Source: Verrucomicrobiota bacterium
Lineage (GTDB): Bacteria; Verrucomicrobiota; Verrucomicrobiia; Chthoniobacterales; UBA10450
Direction: 5' to 3'
Assembly (NCBI GenBank): GCA_003218525.1
Contig: QHNU01000140.1
Span: 1 to 6,657 of the forward strand
Length of the DNA: 6,657 nucleotides
Under the pieces are notes generated by a model. That model did not search any database. It worked only from the letters and a program-made list of their open reading frames with translations, and was not told the DNA's origin. The number at the start of each line of letters is the position of its first letter. The stretch's first letter is position 1. Positions 1 to 6,076 of this stretch are shown piece by piece. The position numbers and the translations under genes are program-made.

Positions 1-148
1 GAAACTTCGTCCAGCTGCGGCTGCACCGCTGCGGCGACGCGGCTTAGCGAAGTGGCCGAAGCCGAGCGGACCGGCGTCGAGCGAATAGAGACCCGCATTG
101 GCTCCAGAATAGAAGGACGCTTTTTAATGTCAAAGCTGCTCGCGAGGT
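1..148. other. Unassigned left-edge stretch, possibly a partial gene
   Basis: This is the sequence downstream of the lipoate-family gene, running off the window. Two readings stay open to the edge. On the minus strand, a TTG at 150-152 overlaps the upstream TGA stop (TTGA) and opens a frame containing ...FDIKKRPSILEPMRVSIR..., with a possible ATG about 15 codons in. On the plus strand, frame 1 is open from base 1 to a TAG at 175-177 and would be the C-terminus of a gene converging on the lipoate-family gene. Neither peptide resembles a family I recognise, neither minus-strand start has a clear ribosome-binding site, and GC-rich DNA of this length is often open by chance. I cannot choose between them. 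Confidence 0.25.
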
Positions 149-793
149 TCAATGGCGATGAAGCCATTCGTCGGTAGCATACTTTTGGGAGGCCAAAACG
201 TCTGCCGCGGCCAAAACACGGGAGCCGATTTCTTCTTCCACGACTCGGCCGCTCAATGTGCGGGCCATTTCTCCTGCGAATGTTTTTCCGAGGTCACTCC
301 GCTGGATGCTGCCCTGATGTAAGAGGCCCTCGCGAGTCCTGCGCTGGGCCGCACCCGCAATCTTCCGGCCATTTTCGATCACATCTGCCGCAACCGGGTT
401 GGCGAAACACGCTTCCGAACTTCTTGGCGCGTCCTTTTCGGCTAGCATCGCACCTACTCCCATAAGCTGAAGTACACGCTCAATCGCAGAATGAACCCTG
501 CGATAAATCATTCGCGATGAATAAGCAAAAGTCTCGTCAGCCGAGCCAATCACGAGGGAATAAGTTAGATCATCCCCACCGTGAGGCACTATTCCGCCGC
601 CGGTCCAGCGCCTGACCAACGCGCGTTCCTGTGCGAATGCTTGCGCTTCCTCAAATCGTCCAAAGTAACCGAACGAAACAGAAGGTTCCGTCCAACGATA
701 AAAGCGCAGAATTGGCACCTGGGCGCTTTGTAATAATAGCTCATCGATCGCCATGTTGAGTGCAGCGGTGCGCCGTACGAAATCATCTATCAC
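149..793 (-). CDS. Lipoate-protein ligase A / octanoyltransferase (LipM-like) family protein
   Basis: This cytoplasmic enzyme attaches or transfers a lipoyl/octanoyl group onto lysines of lipoyl domains (2-oxo acid dehydrogenases, glycine cleavage H protein). The 214-residue product shows the BPL/LplA catalytic fold: an N-terminal helix with NMAIDE (13-18), the acyl-binding loop RRWTGGGIVPHGG (61-73), CFANP (129-133), GRKIAGAAQRR (142-152) with the conserved lysine K144, and HQGSI (159-163). At 214 aa it lacks the C-terminal accessory domain of E. coli LplA (about 337 aa). The retained Cys129 sits where LipM/LipL-type octanoyltransferases carry a catalytic cysteine, so ligase versus transferase is unresolved. 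The start is GTG at 791-793, 23 bp after the pyrF stop. The frame stays open further upstream and family N-termini are often a few residues longer, so a non-ATG start slightly upstream is possible. It is probably co-transcribed with pyrF. Confidence 0.85.
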   Translation of the reverse strand: MIDDFVRRTAALNMAIDELLLQSAQVPILRFYRWTEPSVSFGYFGRFEEAQAFAQERALVRRWTGGGIVPHGGDDLTYSLVIGSADETFAYSSRMIYRRVHSAIERVLQLMGVGAMLAEKDAPRSSEACFANPVAADVIENGRKIAGAAQRRTREGLLHQGSIQRSDLGKTFAGEMARTLSGRVVEEEIGSRVLAAADVLASQKYATDEWLHRH

Positions 794-816
794 TCGCAGC
801 TCGGGAAAAAGCGGGT

Positions 817-1512
817 TCAGGCTTCGATTTCCTCGATAATCTTCTTTGCGGCGGCCGCTGGATCGGGTTGACCGGTGATGGGCCGGCCAACCACCAAATA
901 ATCCGCGCCCGCCGCGATCGCATCAGCCGGAGTCATGGTCCGTTTCTGATCGTGTTTTTCGGCTCCATGTTGCCGGATTCCGGGAACTACGAGCTTTATA
1001 TCGGGTCCTACGATTTCTCGTAAATCAACGACCTCGTGAGCGCTCGCGATAAGGCCGCCGATCTCACAATCAATTCCCAATCGCGCCAATTGCATCACCT
1101 GATCCTCCACGGGATGCTCGATTCCGACGGCGCGCAACGTCTCACGGTTTGCGCTCGTTAGGACGGTGACGCCGAGCAACAGCAGGTTCGGCGGCGCTGC
1201 CGCCACCCCGGCAAGAATCATTTCCCGACCGCCAAAAAGATGCAGGCTCACCATTTGCACGTCCAGTTTGGCGGCTGCTTCCACAGCTCTCGCCACCGTA
1301 TTGGGTATATCGTGCAGCTTGAGATCGAGAAAAACCTCCAGACCGAGGTCGCGAATTTCCTGAACGACTTCCGGACCCTCGGCCGTGAAAAGTTGAAGAC
1401 CGATTTTCACCGTCGCGACAAAGGGCGCTGCCATTTTGGCGAGCCGCAGCGCTTCTTCACGGTCGCCTACATCCAATGCCAAAATGATGCGATCGCAGGC
1501 GGATGATTTCAT
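817..1512 (-). CDS. pyrF: Orotidine-5'-phosphate decarboxylase
   Basis: It decarboxylates OMP to UMP, the last step of de novo pyrimidine synthesis, in the cytoplasm. The 231-residue length is normal for the bacterial group 1 family (TIM barrel). Visible motifs are the N-terminal strand RIILALDV (8-15) with D14, KIGLQLF (36-42), the catalytic DLKLHDIPNT loop (63-72) giving the Asp-Lys-Asp tetrad residues D63, K65 and D68, the phosphate-binding VVPGIR (175-180), and VVGRPIT (207-213). I chose the ATG at 1510-1512 because the preceding GGAG is well spaced and the family's first beta-strand follows within eight residues. The frame stays open another 208 codons upstream, but that part lies antisense to ispE and shows no domain. 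It is divergent from ispE across a very short gap and followed by the lipoate-family gene on the same strand. Confidence 0.96.
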   Translation of the reverse strand: MKSSACDRIILALDVGDREEALRLAKMAAPFVATVKIGLQLFTAEGPEVVQEIRDLGLEVFLDLKLHDIPNTVARAVEAAAKLDVQMVSLHLFGGREMILAGVAAAPPNLLLLGVTVLTSANRETLRAVGIEHPVEDQVMQLARLGIDCEIGGLIASAHEVVDLREIVGPDIKLVVPGIRQHGAEKHDQKRTMTPADAIAAGADYLVVGRPITGQPDPAAAAKKIIEEIEA

Positions 1513-1521
1513 CTCGTCATT

Positions 1522-1525
1522 CTCC
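1522..1525 (-). promoter_or_regulatory. Shine-Dalgarno of pyrF
   Basis: The minus strand reads GGAG followed by nine bases and the ATG at 1510-1512. This is the clearest ribosome-binding site in the window, and it decides the pyrF start against the long upstream extension of the frame. Confidence 0.6.
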
Positions 1526-1535
1526 GCAAATTGAT

Positions 1536-1542
1536 GAAGAGA
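1536..1542 (+). promoter_or_regulatory. Likely Shine-Dalgarno of ispE
   Basis: GAAGAGA lies nine bases before the ATG at 1552. The alternative in-frame starts, TTG 1531 and ATG 1534, have nothing purine-rich at a suitable distance. This favours 1552, but the site is only moderately SD-like. Confidence 0.4.
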
Positions 1543-1551
1543 TTGCAAGGC

Positions 1552-2376
1552 ATGGAAGAAGTAGCGCCAGCGAAAATAAATCTTTCTCTGCAGGTTTTGC
1601 GGCGGCACGACGATGGATTCCACCAGATCGAAACGCGAATGGCCCCCATTTCGCTCTATGATTCGCTTCAAGTTGAGCCTGCCGACGCATTCGAGTTTCG
1701 CGCCGACGACCCAACGCTTCCGATGGGCGAAGATAATCTGGTCGTGCGCGCGGCAGACCTCTTCTTTTCGCAGATAAAACGTGAACCGAAGGTAAGACTC
1801 ATTCTGATTAAGAAGATTCCGCACGGCGCTGGCTTGGGCGGTGGCAGCAGTGATGCAGCAGCGACTTTGCGACTTCTGAATCGATTTTTCGACGCGAAGC
1901 TGCCAATGGAAGAATTGTCTGCGCTTGCGGCCAACCTGGGTTCGGATGTTCCTTTTTTTCTGAGTGGCGGCGCGGCAATTTGCCGGGGAAGAGGGGAACT
2001 CATTGAAGTCGCGCCCTTGCCGGCGCGCCTGAATTTGCTCTTGCTCAAGCCGCAATTTGGCGTGGCCACGCCTTGGGCTTACTCCCGTTGGGGTGACGCT
2101 CAGAAAATTCCGGGGGCAGAATACTCGCCGCAACAATTTGCCGGCCAGGTTTTCGTGAACGATTTAGAGCGCCCCGTTTTTGAGAAATTTGTCTTTCTTG
2201 CACGCATGAAAACTTGGCTGCTGGCGCAGCCGCAGATCGCTGTCGCACTTATGGCTGGTTCGGGCTCGACCATGTTTGCGATCTTGCGGGATCGCGCGTC
2301 GGCCGATCGCATCATCGCAAAAGCACGTGGTGAGTTGGACCCGGCTCTGTGGGCGTTCGTCTGCGAAACGCTCTAG
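1552..2376 (+). CDS. ispE: 4-diphosphocytidyl-2-C-methyl-D-erythritol kinase
   Basis: This GHMP-family kinase phosphorylates the 2-hydroxyl of CDP-methylerythritol with ATP, a step of the cytoplasmic MEP (non-mevalonate) isoprenoid pathway. From the ATG at 1552 the product is 274 aa. It contains APAKINL (5-11) with the active-site K8, the glycine-rich ATP loop PHGAGLGGGSSDAA (90-103), GSDVPFFLSGG (130-140) with catalytic D132, and the C-terminal GHMP motif MAGSGST (234-240). Length and motif order are typical. In-frame TTG 1531 and ATG 1534 would add seven or six residues. I prefer 1552 because a GAAGAGA box precedes it and APAKINL normally lies within about ten residues of the N-terminus. 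It is divergent from pyrF, and its TAG stop directly abuts the sdhB stop on the other strand. No other MEP gene is visible in the window. Confidence 0.96.
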   Translation: MEEVAPAKINLSLQVLRRHDDGFHQIETRMAPISLYDSLQVEPADAFEFRADDPTLPMGEDNLVVRAADLFFSQIKREPKVRLILIKKIPHGAGLGGGSSDAAATLRLLNRFFDAKLPMEELSALAANLGSDVPFFLSGGAAICRGRGELIEVAPLPARLNLLLLKPQFGVATPWAYSRWGDAQKIPGAEYSPQQFAGQVFVNDLERPVFEKFVFLARMKTWLLAQPQIAVALMAGSGSTMFAILRDRASADRIIAKARGELDPALWAFVCETL

Positions 2377-3132
2377 CTATTCGCCGGAGCTCGCGCGAAA
2401 ACTCGCCATGGCATACTCGCGATTCAATTTAGCAATAAAGCTTGCGCTGATTTCGGCCGGACACACTGCTTCGCATTCATAGGTGTTGGCGCAATTGCCG
2501 AAACCTTCTGCGTCCATTTGCCGTACCATTTTTAATACACGGGATGTCCGCTCGGGACCGCCTTGAGGGAGAAAGGCAAGATGTGAAACTTTTGCGGCCG
2601 TGAATAGCATGGCGGAGGCATTCGGGCACGCCGCCGCGCAAGCGCCGCAACCGATGCAAGCCGCCGCTTCCATTGCCAGATCGGCATGATGTTTTGCTAC
2701 GGGAATCGAATTCGCTTCCGGCGCGGAACCGGCCCGGGCGCCAATAAAACCGCCGGCTTGGACGATCCGATCGAGTGCGCTGCGATCGGTGACGAGATCG
2801 CATACTAGCGGAAACGACTTCGCACGAAATGGTTCGATTGTGATCGTCTCGCGATCGCGAAATTGGCGCATATAAATTTGGCAAGCGGCAGACGGATGCC
2901 GCGGTCCATGTGCCTGCCCGTTAATCGTGAGCGCGCAAGTTCCGCATATTCCCTCTCGGCAATCGGAATCGAACGCAATTGGAGTTTCGCCACGTTCCGT
3001 CAGCTCGTCGTTGACAATGTCGAGCATCTCCAGGAACGACGTGTCCGGTGAAATGTCGCGCGCTTCGTAATCGACCAGCTTACCGGCGCTTGCCGGATCC
3101 GATTGACGCCAGATCCGCAGTCGGAAGTTCAT
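2377..3132 (-). CDS. sdhB: Succinate dehydrogenase/fumarate reductase iron-sulfur subunit
   Basis: This is the electron-transfer subunit of complex II, passing electrons from the SdhA flavin to quinone at SdhC on the cytoplasmic membrane face. The 251-residue product has an N-terminal ferredoxin-like domain with [2Fe-2S] ligands C58, C63, C66 and C84 (DCREGICGTC then AAC). The C-terminal bacterial-ferredoxin domain has CIGCGACAAACP (C159, C162, C165, C169) and GNCANTYECEAVCP (C214, C220, C224). These match the [4Fe-4S] and [3Fe-4S] ligand pattern of the family. The 17-residue gap before C84 is longer than in E. coli SdhB and fits the type B (Bacteroidetes/Bacillus-like) enzymes. The ATG at 3130-3132 agrees with the family N-terminus (MNFRLRIWRQ). 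No Shine-Dalgarno precedes it; an inverted-repeat arm starts at the very next base. The TAG stop abuts the ispE stop. Confidence 0.97.
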   Translation of the reverse strand: MNFRLRIWRQSDPASAGKLVDYEARDISPDTSFLEMLDIVNDELTERGETPIAFDSDCREGICGTCALTINGQAHGPRHPSAACQIYMRQFRDRETITIEPFRAKSFPLVCDLVTDRSALDRIVQAGGFIGARAGSAPEANSIPVAKHHADLAMEAAACIGCGACAAACPNASAMLFTAAKVSHLAFLPQGGPERTSRVLKMVRQMDAEGFGNCANTYECEAVCPAEISASFIAKLNREYAMASFRASSGE

Positions 3133-3155
3133 GGTTGAGAGTTGATGGTTGATAG
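3133..3155. repeat. Left arm of a 23-bp imperfect inverted repeat
   Basis: Built from three consecutive heptamers, GTTGAGA, GTTGATG and GTTGATA (3134-3154), with one flanking base at each end. The reverse complement of 3554-3576 matches it at 21 of 23 positions. It directly touches the sdhB start codon at 3130-3132, so on the sdh mRNA this arm forms the sdhB leader. Confidence 0.75.
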
Positions 3156-3177
3156 ATTGGTAGAACCGCGCACAACA

Positions 3178-3534
3178 TTACTTGGAGGCCAGTGATTTTC
3201 GGAGACCGCTGAGCATTCGGCCAACTTCCTCGGCGGCCTTGTAAATCGCGCAGAAATTTGCTTCGTTTAGAAAACCTTCGCGGCGCCCGACGAACGCCTG
3301 CGAAATAACTTCGAATACCGAACCCGTCGCAATTTCAATAAATCGGGCGAAATCGATTTGAGACATGCGAGATGTTCCTTCCGCGATATTCGATGATATT
3401 GAAACCGCAGCACGTCGCATTTGATTTGTTAGACCAAAGCGTTCGTCACTTGGAAATTGCCGTGTGTGTTTGTAAACGAGGTCGGCGAAATCGATCGCCT
3501 TTTGCCAAACGTCTAATTTTTCGAAGTTAAACAT
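3178..3534 (-). CDS. Four helix bundle protein (S23 / 23S rRNA intervening-sequence protein family)
   Basis: This small, probably soluble all-helical protein belongs to the family first found encoded in 23S rRNA intervening sequences; its biochemical role is not established. The 118-residue product has the family hallmarks: the N-terminal FEKLDVWQKA (4-13), the FPSDERFGLTNQMRRAA turn and helix (28-43), SISSNIAEG (46-54), and the F-E helix GSVFEVISQ (71-79). Length is typical. I start at ATG 3532-3534; the frame opens from a TTG at 3565-3567, but that would lie inside the flanking repeat and adds non-family residues. No Shine-Dalgarno precedes the ATG; the bases before it are CCTCCT, the opposite of one. 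It lies in the sdhA-sdhB gap, on the same strand as sdh, and is likely carried on the sdh transcript. It is from a different subfamily than the broken gene at 5686-6047, so they are not recent duplicates. Confidence 0.9.
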   Translation of the reverse strand: MFNFEKLDVWQKAIDFADLVYKHTRQFPSDERFGLTNQMRRAAVSISSNIAEGTSRMSQIDFARFIEIATGSVFEVISQAFVGRREGFLNEANFCAIYKAAEEVGRMLSGLRKSLASK

Positions 3535-3553
3535 AGGAGGTTGGATTTTTTTA

Positions 3554-3576
3554 CTATCAACAATCAACTCTCAACT
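3554..3576. repeat. Right arm of a 23-bp imperfect inverted repeat
   Basis: Read on the minus strand it is GTTGAGA, GTTGATT and GTTGATA with one flanking base at each end. It differs from the left arm (3133-3155) at two positions. It begins, in transcription order, 5 bp after the sdhA stop codon. Confidence 0.75.
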
Positions 3577-3581
3577 AAAAA

Positions 3582-5510
3582 CTACTTATAGCTTCTCTGG
3601 CTCAGCTGCACCGATTCGAAGTGGAGCGGTTCGCGATGCAACTTCGGGCGCTCGATTTTGCCATTACCCTGAAATTCCCAGGCGAAAACGGTTGCGAAAT
3701 TTTCGTCATCCCGCTGCGCCTCGCCGTCCCTTGTCTGATGTTCTTCACGAAAATGTCCCCCGCATGATTCGTCGCGCTCGAGCGCATCGACGCACATCAA
3801 TTCGGCGAACTCGAGAAAATCGGCGACCCGGCCTGCGCGCTCGAGTGACTGATTGTAAGTCTCGCCTTCACCCGGAACCCGGACGTTTCTCCAAAATTCC
3901 TCACGCAATTCCGGAATCTTCCCGAGAGCTTCACCTAAGCCGGCAGCATTCCGCGCCATTCCGCACTTATCCCAAAGCAACAAACCAAGCTCGCGATGAA
4001 AAGAGGTCAATGTGCGGTTGCCGTTCACATCGAGCATTCGTTGTACTCTTGCGCGCACTTCCGATTCAACGCGCTTGAATTCAGGATGATCCGTCGAAGG
4101 CCGTTTTCCGATTTGTCCGGCCAGATAGTTCGGCAACGTGTAGGGCAGGATGAAATAACCGTCCGCCAGACCTTGCATCAGCGCGCTTGCCCCTAAGCGA
4201 TTCGCACCGTGATCCGAGAAATTTGCCTCTCCGATCACGTGCAGTCCGGGAACATTGCTCATTAAGTTGTAGTCAACCCAAAGCCCACCCATGGTATAAT
4301 GCACCGCCGGGTAAATTCGCATCGGAACTGTATAGGCGTTCTCGGCCGTAATTTTTTCGTAGATGTCGAAAAGATTTTCGTAACGCTCGCGGATCATCTC
4401 TTCGCCCAGCCGCGCGATGGCGTCGGCAAAATCGAGATAGACTCCACGACCGCTGGGTCCGACACCGCGACCTTCATCGCAAACTTCCTTGGCGGCGCGC
4501 GATGCGATATCGCGCGGCGCCAAATTTCCGAAGCTGGGGTATTTCCGCTCCAGGTAATAATCGCGATCCGGCTCTGGGATTTCATTTGGTGACTTGGGGC
4601 AATCTTCCATCCGTTTGGGGACCCAGACGCGGCCATCGTTGCGGAGAGACTCCGACATCAGCGTGAGCTTCGATTGATGCTGGCCGGTGACTGGGATGCA
4701 GGTCGGGTGAATTTGGGTGAAACAAGGATTGCCGAAGAGGGCGCCACGTTTATATGCGCGATAGGTGGCGGTGACATTGCACCCGCGCGCATTAGTCGAA
4801 AGAAAAAAGACGTTACCATAACCGCCGGTTGCGAGAATAACGGCATCGCCAGCGAAGGAGCGAATCACACCGGAGCACAGGTCGCGTGTAATAATCCCTT
4901 TGGCGTGGCCGTCGACGAGCACCAGATCAAGCATTTCAGTTTGCGGAAACATCGCGACTCTCCCGGCCGTTATTTGCCGGCTGAGAGCTTGGTAGGCACC
5001 AAGCAACAATTGCTGGCCAGTTTGCCCGCGCGCGTAAAACGTGCGCGAGACCTGAGCGCCGCCGAATGAACGATTCGCGAGCAGTCCGCTGTATTCGCGC
5101 GCAAACGGGACGCCCTGCTCAACGCATTGATCGATGATGAGGTTACTGACCTCAGCGAGACGGTAGACGTTTGCTTCGCGCGATCGAAAATCGCCGCCCT
5201 TTATCGTGTCGTAGAACAGCCGAAAAACACTATCCCCGTCGTTCTGATAATTTTTCGCGGCGTTAATCCCGCCTTGCGCCGCAATCGAGTGAGCTCGACG
5301 CGCCGAATCCTGATAACAGAAACATTTCACGTTGTAGCCGAGTTCGCCCAAAGTGGCGGCGGCCGACCCGCCGGCGAGCCCGCTGCCGACGACAATGATT
5401 TCAAATTTCCGGCGATTGTTTGGAGCGACCAACCGCGAATTGTTCTTGTGATTCCGCCATTTTTGCTCAAGCGGTCCCGGCGGAATCCTTGTGTCCAGCG
5501 TCCCAATCAT
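3582..5510 (-). CDS. sdhA: Succinate dehydrogenase/fumarate reductase flavoprotein subunit
   Basis: This is the catalytic subunit of complex II, interconverting succinate and fumarate with covalently bound FAD at the cytoplasmic membrane face. The 642-residue product shows the Rossmann dinucleotide loop IVVGSGLAGGSAAATLGELG (39-58), the flavinylation motif RRAHSIAAQGG (71-81) with H74, IHPT (267-270) with H268, PRDIASRA (332-339) with the proton-donor arginine R333, VHYTMGGLWVD (403-413) with H404, and GEANFSDHGANRLGASAL (427-444). The N-terminal extension (TRIPPGPLEQKW, about residues 7-18) and overall sequence are those of the long Bacteroidetes-type SdhA paired with a single cytochrome b subunit, and they support the ATG at 5508-5510. 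No Shine-Dalgarno is visible before that ATG. It normally sits directly after sdhC; here 605 bp with a broken small gene intervene, and another small gene separates it from sdhB. Confidence 0.98.
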   Translation of the reverse strand: MIGTLDTRIPPGPLEQKWRNHKNNSRLVAPNNRRKFEIIVVGSGLAGGSAAATLGELGYNVKCFCYQDSARRAHSIAAQGGINAAKNYQNDGDSVFRLFYDTIKGGDFRSREANVYRLAEVSNLIIDQCVEQGVPFAREYSGLLANRSFGGAQVSRTFYARGQTGQQLLLGAYQALSRQITAGRVAMFPQTEMLDLVLVDGHAKGIITRDLCSGVIRSFAGDAVILATGGYGNVFFLSTNARGCNVTATYRAYKRGALFGNPCFTQIHPTCIPVTGQHQSKLTLMSESLRNDGRVWVPKRMEDCPKSPNEIPEPDRDYYLERKYPSFGNLAPRDIASRAAKEVCDEGRGVGPSGRGVYLDFADAIARLGEEMIRERYENLFDIYEKITAENAYTVPMRIYPAVHYTMGGLWVDYNLMSNVPGLHVIGEANFSDHGANRLGASALMQGLADGYFILPYTLPNYLAGQIGKRPSTDHPEFKRVESEVRARVQRMLDVNGNRTLTSFHRELGLLLWDKCGMARNAAGLGEALGKIPELREEFWRNVRVPGEGETYNQSLERAGRVADFLEFAELMCVDALERDESCGGHFREEHQTRDGEAQRDDENFATVFAWEFQGNGKIERPKLHREPLHFESVQLSQRSYK

Positions 5511-5685
5511 GTTGTTACGATACTCGGTATTCTGGGTCTTCGATTCCCCTCGACGGCATCGGCAAAATCCGAAATTCGAATCCCAAAATCCGAAACAAGC
5601 GTAAGAAAATTCAAATGCAGGAAAAAAGTCGAAACGTGGACAGTGTTTGCGTGGTCTGATGAGGGATTCGGAATCCTGAAAGTCC
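5511..5685. other. sdhA leader and non-coding space before the broken gene
   Basis: This gap between the broken four-helix-bundle gene and the sdhA start contains the CAAAATCCGAAA repeats and a small potential stem, ATAC-TCG-GTAT, near 5520-5530. I see no gene here. The short minus-strand frame through it (translating as ...SDFGIRISDF...) is only the repeat units read through. No ribosome-binding site for sdhA and no terminator are evident. Confidence 0.5.
5563..5595. repeat. 12-bp perfect direct repeat at 21-bp period, downstream of the broken four-helix-bundle gene
   Basis: CAAAATCCGAAA occurs at 5563-5574 and again at 5584-5595, with the palindrome ATTCGAAT (5574-5581) between them. The reverse complement of 5563-5598 aligns without gaps to 6077-6112 at 24 of 36 positions, sharing TGTTTCG and ATTTCG. 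The broken gene therefore lies between loosely inverted AT-rich repeats. Confidence 0.6.
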
Positions 5686-6047
5686 TCATTGCTCGGATTT
5701 GCGAACGATTGCGCCGAAGATTTTCATCAATTCTTGGGCTTCGTTCAGCAGTTGCACTTGATCTCCTTCAAGTTTTCCATTGGTGTCGATCAAACGGAGC
5801 CAATAGCGGCTTTCCTTCGCTTCTCGGCGGCAAATCTTGATTTTATCACGAAGTCCTTCTTCCCGATGGCTTCGTTCGCCTCGATGTAGTTGGCTCCAAT
5901 CGAGCCGGACGCGCGAATGAACTGTTTCGCGTCCTCGAGATTCGAGATTGTTCGCGGCAATTGCTTTACAAATGCCCGACTAGTCTTCGCAAATTCAAAT
6001 GTGCGTTCCTCAAGATCGTAGCGCTTTGAATTCTCGTTATGCGACAT
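5686..6047 (-). pseudogene. Frameshifted four helix bundle protein gene (second subfamily)
   Basis: The ATG at 6045-6047 opens MSHNENSKRYDLEERT..., followed by SGSIGANYIEANEA (48-61) and KKDFVIK (63-69). These are hallmarks of the YDLEERT/GANYIEANEA branch of the S23-like four-helix-bundle family. After residue 69 the frame runs into unrelated residues and stops at 85 codons. Inserting one base in the A-run at 5841-5844 restores IKICRREAKESRYWLRLID... through FGAIVRKSEQ and a TGA at 5686-5688, giving 120 aa, the normal family length. Every codon after the shift reads as good family sequence, so the lesion is a single missing base: a recent mutation or a sequencing/assembly error. A purine run AAAGGA lies directly against the ATG, too close for a normal Shine-Dalgarno. 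It lies between sdhC and sdhA in the operon direction. Function of the family is unestablished. Confidence 0.85.
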
Positions 6048-6076
6048 TCCTTTGTGGTTTTGGATTTTGTTCCAGT

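Larger units (their letters stand above)
3133..3576 (-). mobile_element. Putative inverted-repeat-bounded cassette carrying a four-helix-bundle gene
   Basis: A 444-bp segment between sdhA and sdhB, bounded by a 23-bp inverted repeat (21/23 identical), contains a single small gene and little else. It fills the space between the sdhA stop (5 bp away) and the sdhB start (0 bp away). It encodes no transposase, and I see no convincing target-site duplication at its borders (outer flanks TTCAT and AAAAACT). Calling it mobile is inference from the symmetric ends, its position inside an operon normally lacking such a gene, and the known scattered distribution of this gene family. It would need a trans-acting mobilising enzyme. 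Confidence 0.4.

Noticed and set aside
1510..1521. Tiny upstream ORF ATG-ACG-AGA-TGA overlapping the pyrF start
   Set aside because: The GGAG box is only two bases from that ATG, too close for efficient use; it is most likely chance.
1668..2069. 133-codon minus-strand ORF inside ispE
   Set aside because: Low-complexity Ser/Arg/Ala-rich antisense shadow of a confidently identified gene.
1513..2136. Long N-terminal extension of the pyrF frame (439 codons in total)
   Set aside because: The extra 208 codons are wholly antisense to ispE, have no recognisable domain, and the GGAG-preceded ATG at 1510-1512 matches the family N-terminus.
3133..3576. CRISPR-like or simple tandem repeat array
   Set aside because: There are only three heptamers per arm, in two inverted arms, with no spacers.
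5127..5840. 237-codon plus-strand ORF
   Set aside because: It lies antisense to the 5' half of sdhA and crosses the repeat region and the broken four-helix-bundle gene; it has no domain and is best explained by GC-biased antisense openness.
5837..5850. Programmed -1 frameshift at the A-run of the broken gene
   Set aside because: Only four A residues, no canonical slippery heptamer and no obvious downstream stimulatory structure; homologues of this family are ordinarily encoded in one frame.
5790..6047. 85-codon ORF taken as an intact small gene
   Set aside because: Its last 16 codons are out of frame; the real reading frame resumes one base over and continues to 5686 with clear family sequence.
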